Shown here: positions 61,381 through 64,000 of the stretch, piece by piece
Layout of the letters: each line of letters starts with the position of its first letter
How positions within the stretch are numbered: the first letter of the stretch is position 1
DNA from: an uncultured Nitrospira sp.
GTDB taxonomy: Bacteria > Nitrospirota > Nitrospiria > Nitrospirales > Nitrospiraceae
Assembly (NCBI GenBank): GCA_902500825.1
Contig: CABVRX010000017.1
Coordinates: 1-64,000, forward strand
Length of the DNA stretch: 64,000 bases
Reading direction: 5' to 3'
The notes under the pieces: generated by a model
What the model saw: the letters and a program-made list of their open reading frames with translations, nothing else
What the model was told of the DNA's origin: nothing
Database searches by the model: none
Made by a program: the position numbers and the translations under genes

Positions 61381-61826
61381 GACGAAGGTTGCAATTCCTG
61401 GGAAAGAAACAGAGCGCGTTGTAGGGCGGTGAAGAAATTCTGATACACCTTCGGGTCCTCGATCGGCTTGTTGTTGTAGATGGCGTTGGCGCGAATGTTC
61501 ATTTTGTCCGCGGAATCCTGACGGACCGTCACGGTGATCGTGACGACATCGTAGTAGTTCGGTTCGGCGAATCGCGCGGCGGTGACGAGGCCGAGGCCCT
61601 CGTTGGTTCGCTCGATGATAAACCCAAGGTCCTGCAACGAGGCAATGACGCCGCGGATAGCGGCGTGCCGGTCCTTCAGGTCGAAGGTTCTAGTCTGGAG
61701 GCTCCGAACCTTCATCTGCGCGTCGGTCGGGACGAGGAGGTCCTGCGGGGCCTGCGGGGCGACGCATCCGTGCCATGAGAGCGCTCCGGCGAACAGGATT
61801 CCGGCCCATATCGGTCTGGTCTGCAT
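61377..61826 (-). CDS. Lipoprotein, paralogue 2 of a tandem trio
   Basis: 149 residues from ATG 61826, which has AAAGGG upstream; an ATG five codons earlier is in frame. Lipobox SWHGC is less classical but the Cys is in place. Core sequence QTRTFDLKDRHAAIRGVIAS, LQDLGFIIERTNEGLGLVTA and YQNFFTALQRALFL. This is the shortest, likely the minimal fold: an alpha/beta domain of about 120 residues. Confidence 0.8.
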   Translation of the reverse strand: MQTRPIWAGILFAGALSWHGCVAPQAPQDLLVPTDAQMKVRSLQTRTFDLKDRHAAIRGVIASLQDLGFIIERTNEGLGLVTAARFAEPNYYDVVTITVTVRQDSADKMNIRANAIYNNKPIEDPKVYQNFFTALQRALFLSQELQPSS

Positions 61827-61850
61827 CGTGAGCCCTTTCATGTGATGACC

Positions 61851-62423
61851 TCAGATTCGATGGGCTTCAAGAAACACCGCCTTGGAGAGCTTGGCAAAAA
61901 ACTGCTGATAAATTTCCGGATCACGGATCATTTCCATGTATTGCTCACCGGGCGGGATGTATTGATTGTCGACTTGGCCGTCTCCTTTCCAGACCACCCG
62001 ATAAAACATGATGCGAACTTCTTGCCGGGTGGATTCGGGATTGAGCGGACGGGCCACGAGTGTTGCGACGATCTGCTGATGGAGGTCCACCGGCTGCAAG
62101 ACTTTTCCCAAGGAGAGAATCAACACCAACGCTTGCCTGACATACTGGCCATACTCGCGGGCGCTGCGTTCCTTGACGGCGCGCAGGAAGCCGACGTCCC
62201 ATTGGCTTTCTTCGACCTGAAAGCCAAGGTCTTGCAAGACAGCGGCAGAAGCTGAGAGGAGTTCCCGTTCATTCGGTGTTTCGAACATCCGGGTTTGCAT
62301 GACCCGGTGCTTCGGAGCGTCCGGCGTCAGGGTAAACAGTTCCGCCGGTTCGGTATGGGGAAGGCATCCGCTCAGAAGCGTCAGGCACAGAATCAGGACG
62401 TAATGCCTGCGCTTCACAGCCAT
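61851..62423 (-). CDS. Lipoprotein, paralogue 1 of a tandem trio
   Basis: 190 residues from ATG 62423; the open frame to 62501 overlaps the neighbour and is not used. Signal and lipobox LLSGC. Core QTRMFETPNERELLSASAAV, LQDLGFQVEESQWDVGFLRA, and C-terminal YQQFFAKLSKAVFLEAHRI. A central insertion about 50 residues long (QALVLILSLGKVLQPVDL) distinguishes it. Most divergent of the three. Confidence 0.8.
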   Translation of the reverse strand: MAVKRRHYVLILCLTLLSGCLPHTEPAELFTLTPDAPKHRVMQTRMFETPNERELLSASAAVLQDLGFQVEESQWDVGFLRAVKERSAREYGQYVRQALVLILSLGKVLQPVDLHQQIVATLVARPLNPESTRQEVRIMFYRVVWKGDGQVDNQYIPPGEQYMEMIRDPEIYQQFFAKLSKAVFLEAHRI

Positions 62424-62448
62424 AGTGTGGATAGCGCTCACCAGCGGA

Positions 62449-62841
62449 TCAGAACTGGGTCGAGTTATACGCAAAGTCCCGGACCTTCTTTTCTTCGTCA
62501 TACTTGATGATGATGGTCAGGGTCCGCTGGCGTTGCGAGCTGGAGCTGTCACGGGAGGTGGTGCCAAGAATGATGAGGCCCGCATAGGACGAGCTACTTG
62601 TGTCCACGCGGTCGGTCGAGACCTTATCATAGATCCAGACCTCGCGACGTTTCTCGTCCGTGGTCACGATATTGGGGCTTCCCAGGAGTTCCGCCACCTG
62701 GGAGGCAGGCATGCCGACCTTGATTTCGCCCTGCACCTTACCAACGGTGAGTCGGTCTTCCTTAATTTCGGCCTTGCCGCCACTGCAGCCCGTGGCGATT
62801 ATGAACAGACCCAGACACAGCATGCTCCATGGAGATTTCAT
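62449..62841 (-). CDS. SmpA/BamE-like lipoprotein heading the lipoprotein operon
   Basis: 130 residues. Lipobox IATGC. The mature part has the SmpA/OmlA-type pattern: VGKVQGEIKVGMPASQVAEL, then LGSPNIV and a hydrophobic YDKV strand, ending in LTIIIKYDEEKKVRDFAY. Similar small domains occur in BamE and in many unrelated lipoproteins, so a role in the Bam complex is not claimed. It is the first gene of the four-gene operon, with 25 bases before paralogue 1. Confidence 0.75.
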   Translation of the reverse strand: MKSPWSMLCLGLFIIATGCSGGKAEIKEDRLTVGKVQGEIKVGMPASQVAELLGSPNIVTTDEKRREVWIYDKVSTDRVDTSSSSYAGLIILGTTSRDSSSSQRQRTLTIIIKYDEEKKVRDFAYNSTQF

Positions 62842-62944
62842 CGCTGGGGCCCCTTTCTATAAGTTGAATGTAAGACGGGCTCGCTTGAAGATAAGGTACT
62901 GTTCTTGAGGGAGCATGTCAACGAGCGAGATCAGAAAAGCACGT

Positions 62945-62966
62945 AATAAGAAGCGGCCTTCTTATT
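62945..62966 (-). terminator. Hairpin at the end of the Kelch gene
   Basis: AATAAGAAG and CTTCTTATT form a perfect 9-bp stem with a 4-base loop, overlapping the stop codon of the Kelch gene. A short T run follows about six bases later on the minus strand, so it is a plausible but not classical intrinsic terminator. Confidence 0.45.
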
Positions 62967-64000
62967 GACTTTCTTCTACATCTGATAAGGGAAGTGGTCG
63001 AATAAATGTCGGGACTCCTCCTATACTGACAAAATCGGGGAAAAGAGAACCGCCAAACACGTACACCTTTCCTCCTGCTTCAGCGGTCGTTGTAGAATGT
63101 CTCGGCATCGGAACAGAGACTTGGGTCGTCCAAACGTTGGAGGCGGGGTCGTATTCTTGTACGGTATCGTGGACGTCCGATGAACTATAGCCCCCAATCG
63201 CGTACAGCTTATTCTTCGAGGGAACCGCAACGAGCCTCATTTGGGCGGGAGTTTGTGGAGGGGATGGTCGAATGATCCATGTGTTAGTTGCGGGAGTATA
63301 TTCGGCAAATGAACCAGATGTGAGCGCATACTGTTTTCCACCCAATGATGCCACTGTATACTGGGCATTGCCGAAAGGAACTGGCGATTTGTTGGTATCC
63401 CACGTATTCGTCACTGGATCGTACTCAAACGTCGAGGAAATCGGCGGAAGGCCGCCATTGTTAAAGACGGTGATATAGATCTTGCCGTTCACAGCCGTGC
63501 CTGCGATAAACCGATTACCGAGGATGGGGTTCACAGAATTTCCGGCCGGCATCGAAGCCTTGGAAGTCCAAGTATTGGTCGACGGGTCATATTCCTCAGT
63601 TGCGTAGGAGTATGTCACTTGGTTGACATCAACATAATTCATCCCTCCGATTGCATAGATTTTGTTGTTTACCGTGGCCACAACTGGAGAGCGGCGGGCG
63701 GTAGGCATGTCGGTTCGGGTCGTCCATGTATCCGTAACCGGATCGTATTCTTCAGTTGTCGTCAGCGCGCATCCTGAAAATCCTCCGATGACATAGACTT
63801 TGCCATTCACAACCGCAGCACCGGCTTCAAGGCGAGGTGTCGGCATCGACGTTCTCGTGCGCCAGAGGAGGCCAGGTGGAGCTGTTGGAGTGGCGGAAGA
63901 GCCGAAAGACTCTTCACTTTCTCGACCAGCATCGGCTGCGGTCACGAAGAAGTAATAGGTCTTGCCATTGATCAACCCTGTGATCGTATGGGGAGATGTC
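62962..64000 (-). CDS. Fibronectin III-Kelch repeat protein, 5' end beyond window
   Basis: The 3' part of a larger gene; the frame is open to the window edge. The visible N-terminal side is the end of a fibronectin type III domain (HTITGLINGKTYYFFVTAAD). Six Kelch-type repeats follow, each with a hydrophobic-GG pair and an aromatic close such as EEYDPVTDTWTT, enough for a six-bladed beta-propeller. The protein ends shortly after. Such Fn3-Kelch proteins are usually exported; the signal peptide would lie outside. The C-terminal end carries no sorting signal. Confidence 0.88.
   Translation of the reverse strand, partial: TSPHTITGLINGKTYYFFVTAADAGRESEESFGSSATPTAPPGLLWRTRTSMPTPRLEAGAAVVNGKVYVIGGFSGCALTTTEEYDPVTDTWTTRTDMPTARRSPVVATVNNKIYAIGGMNYVDVNQVTYSYATEEYDPSTNTWTSKASMPAGNSVNPILGNRFIAGTAVNGKIYITVFNNGGLPPISSTFEYDPVTNTWDTNKSPVPFGNAQYTVASLGGKQYALTSGSFAEYTPATNTWIIRPSPPQTPAQMRLVAVPSKNKLYAIGGYSSSDVHDTVQEYDPASNVWTTQVSVPMPRHSTTTAEAGGKVYVFGGSLFPDFVSIGGVPTFIRPLPLSDVEESQ

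Overview
The window looks like a chromosomal segment from a Gram-negative (diderm) bacterium. It carries LPS-transport genes lptCAB, a type IV pilus secretin operon pilMNOPQ and many lipoproteins. Gene order and protein character fit the phylum Nitrospirota, most likely a Nitrospira-type genome; that assignment is from recognition of style, not from a search.

Region 1 (1-31.9 kb) is an unusually complete, uninterrupted expression-machinery block on the + strand: tRNA-Trp, secE, nusG, rplK, rplA, rplJ/rplL, rpoB, rpoC, then the str genes (rpsL, rpsG, fusA, tuf), the S10 and spc genes (rpsJ to rplO, secY), adk, map, infA, rpmJ and the alpha genes (rpsM, rpsK, rpsD, rpoA, rplQ), closed by a strong hairpin terminator at 31861-31893. 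A perfect TTGACA-N17-TATAAT promoter precedes rpsL. Two oddities lie here: rplJ has no stop codon and runs in frame into rplL, and EF-Tu has a non-canonical switch I lacking the RG of RGITI.

Region 2 (31.9-47.5 kb) holds ordinary housekeeping operons: lptC-lptA-lptB-rpoN-hpf-rapZ, a MerR-type regulator with pilMNOPQ, aroB, glutamine-dependent nadE, and glnB-glnA.

Region 3 (47.5-64 kb) is more accessory: a secreted adhesin-E-like protein divergent from a CBS-pair protein, a Uup-type ABC-F ATPase, a conserved two-gene mini-operon next to a clipped HTH gene, coupled exported proteins, an orphan protein with a phage MuF-like Cys/His motif, a CsgG/FlgO-like lipoprotein, a Fic AMPylase with two inverted-repeat operators on an apparently leaderless promoter, two convergent HDOD regulators, a four-gene lipoprotein operon with three tandem paralogues, and the 3' part of a secreted Fn3-Kelch protein running off the right edge. 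No rRNA, CRISPR array, integrase or insertion sequence was seen.
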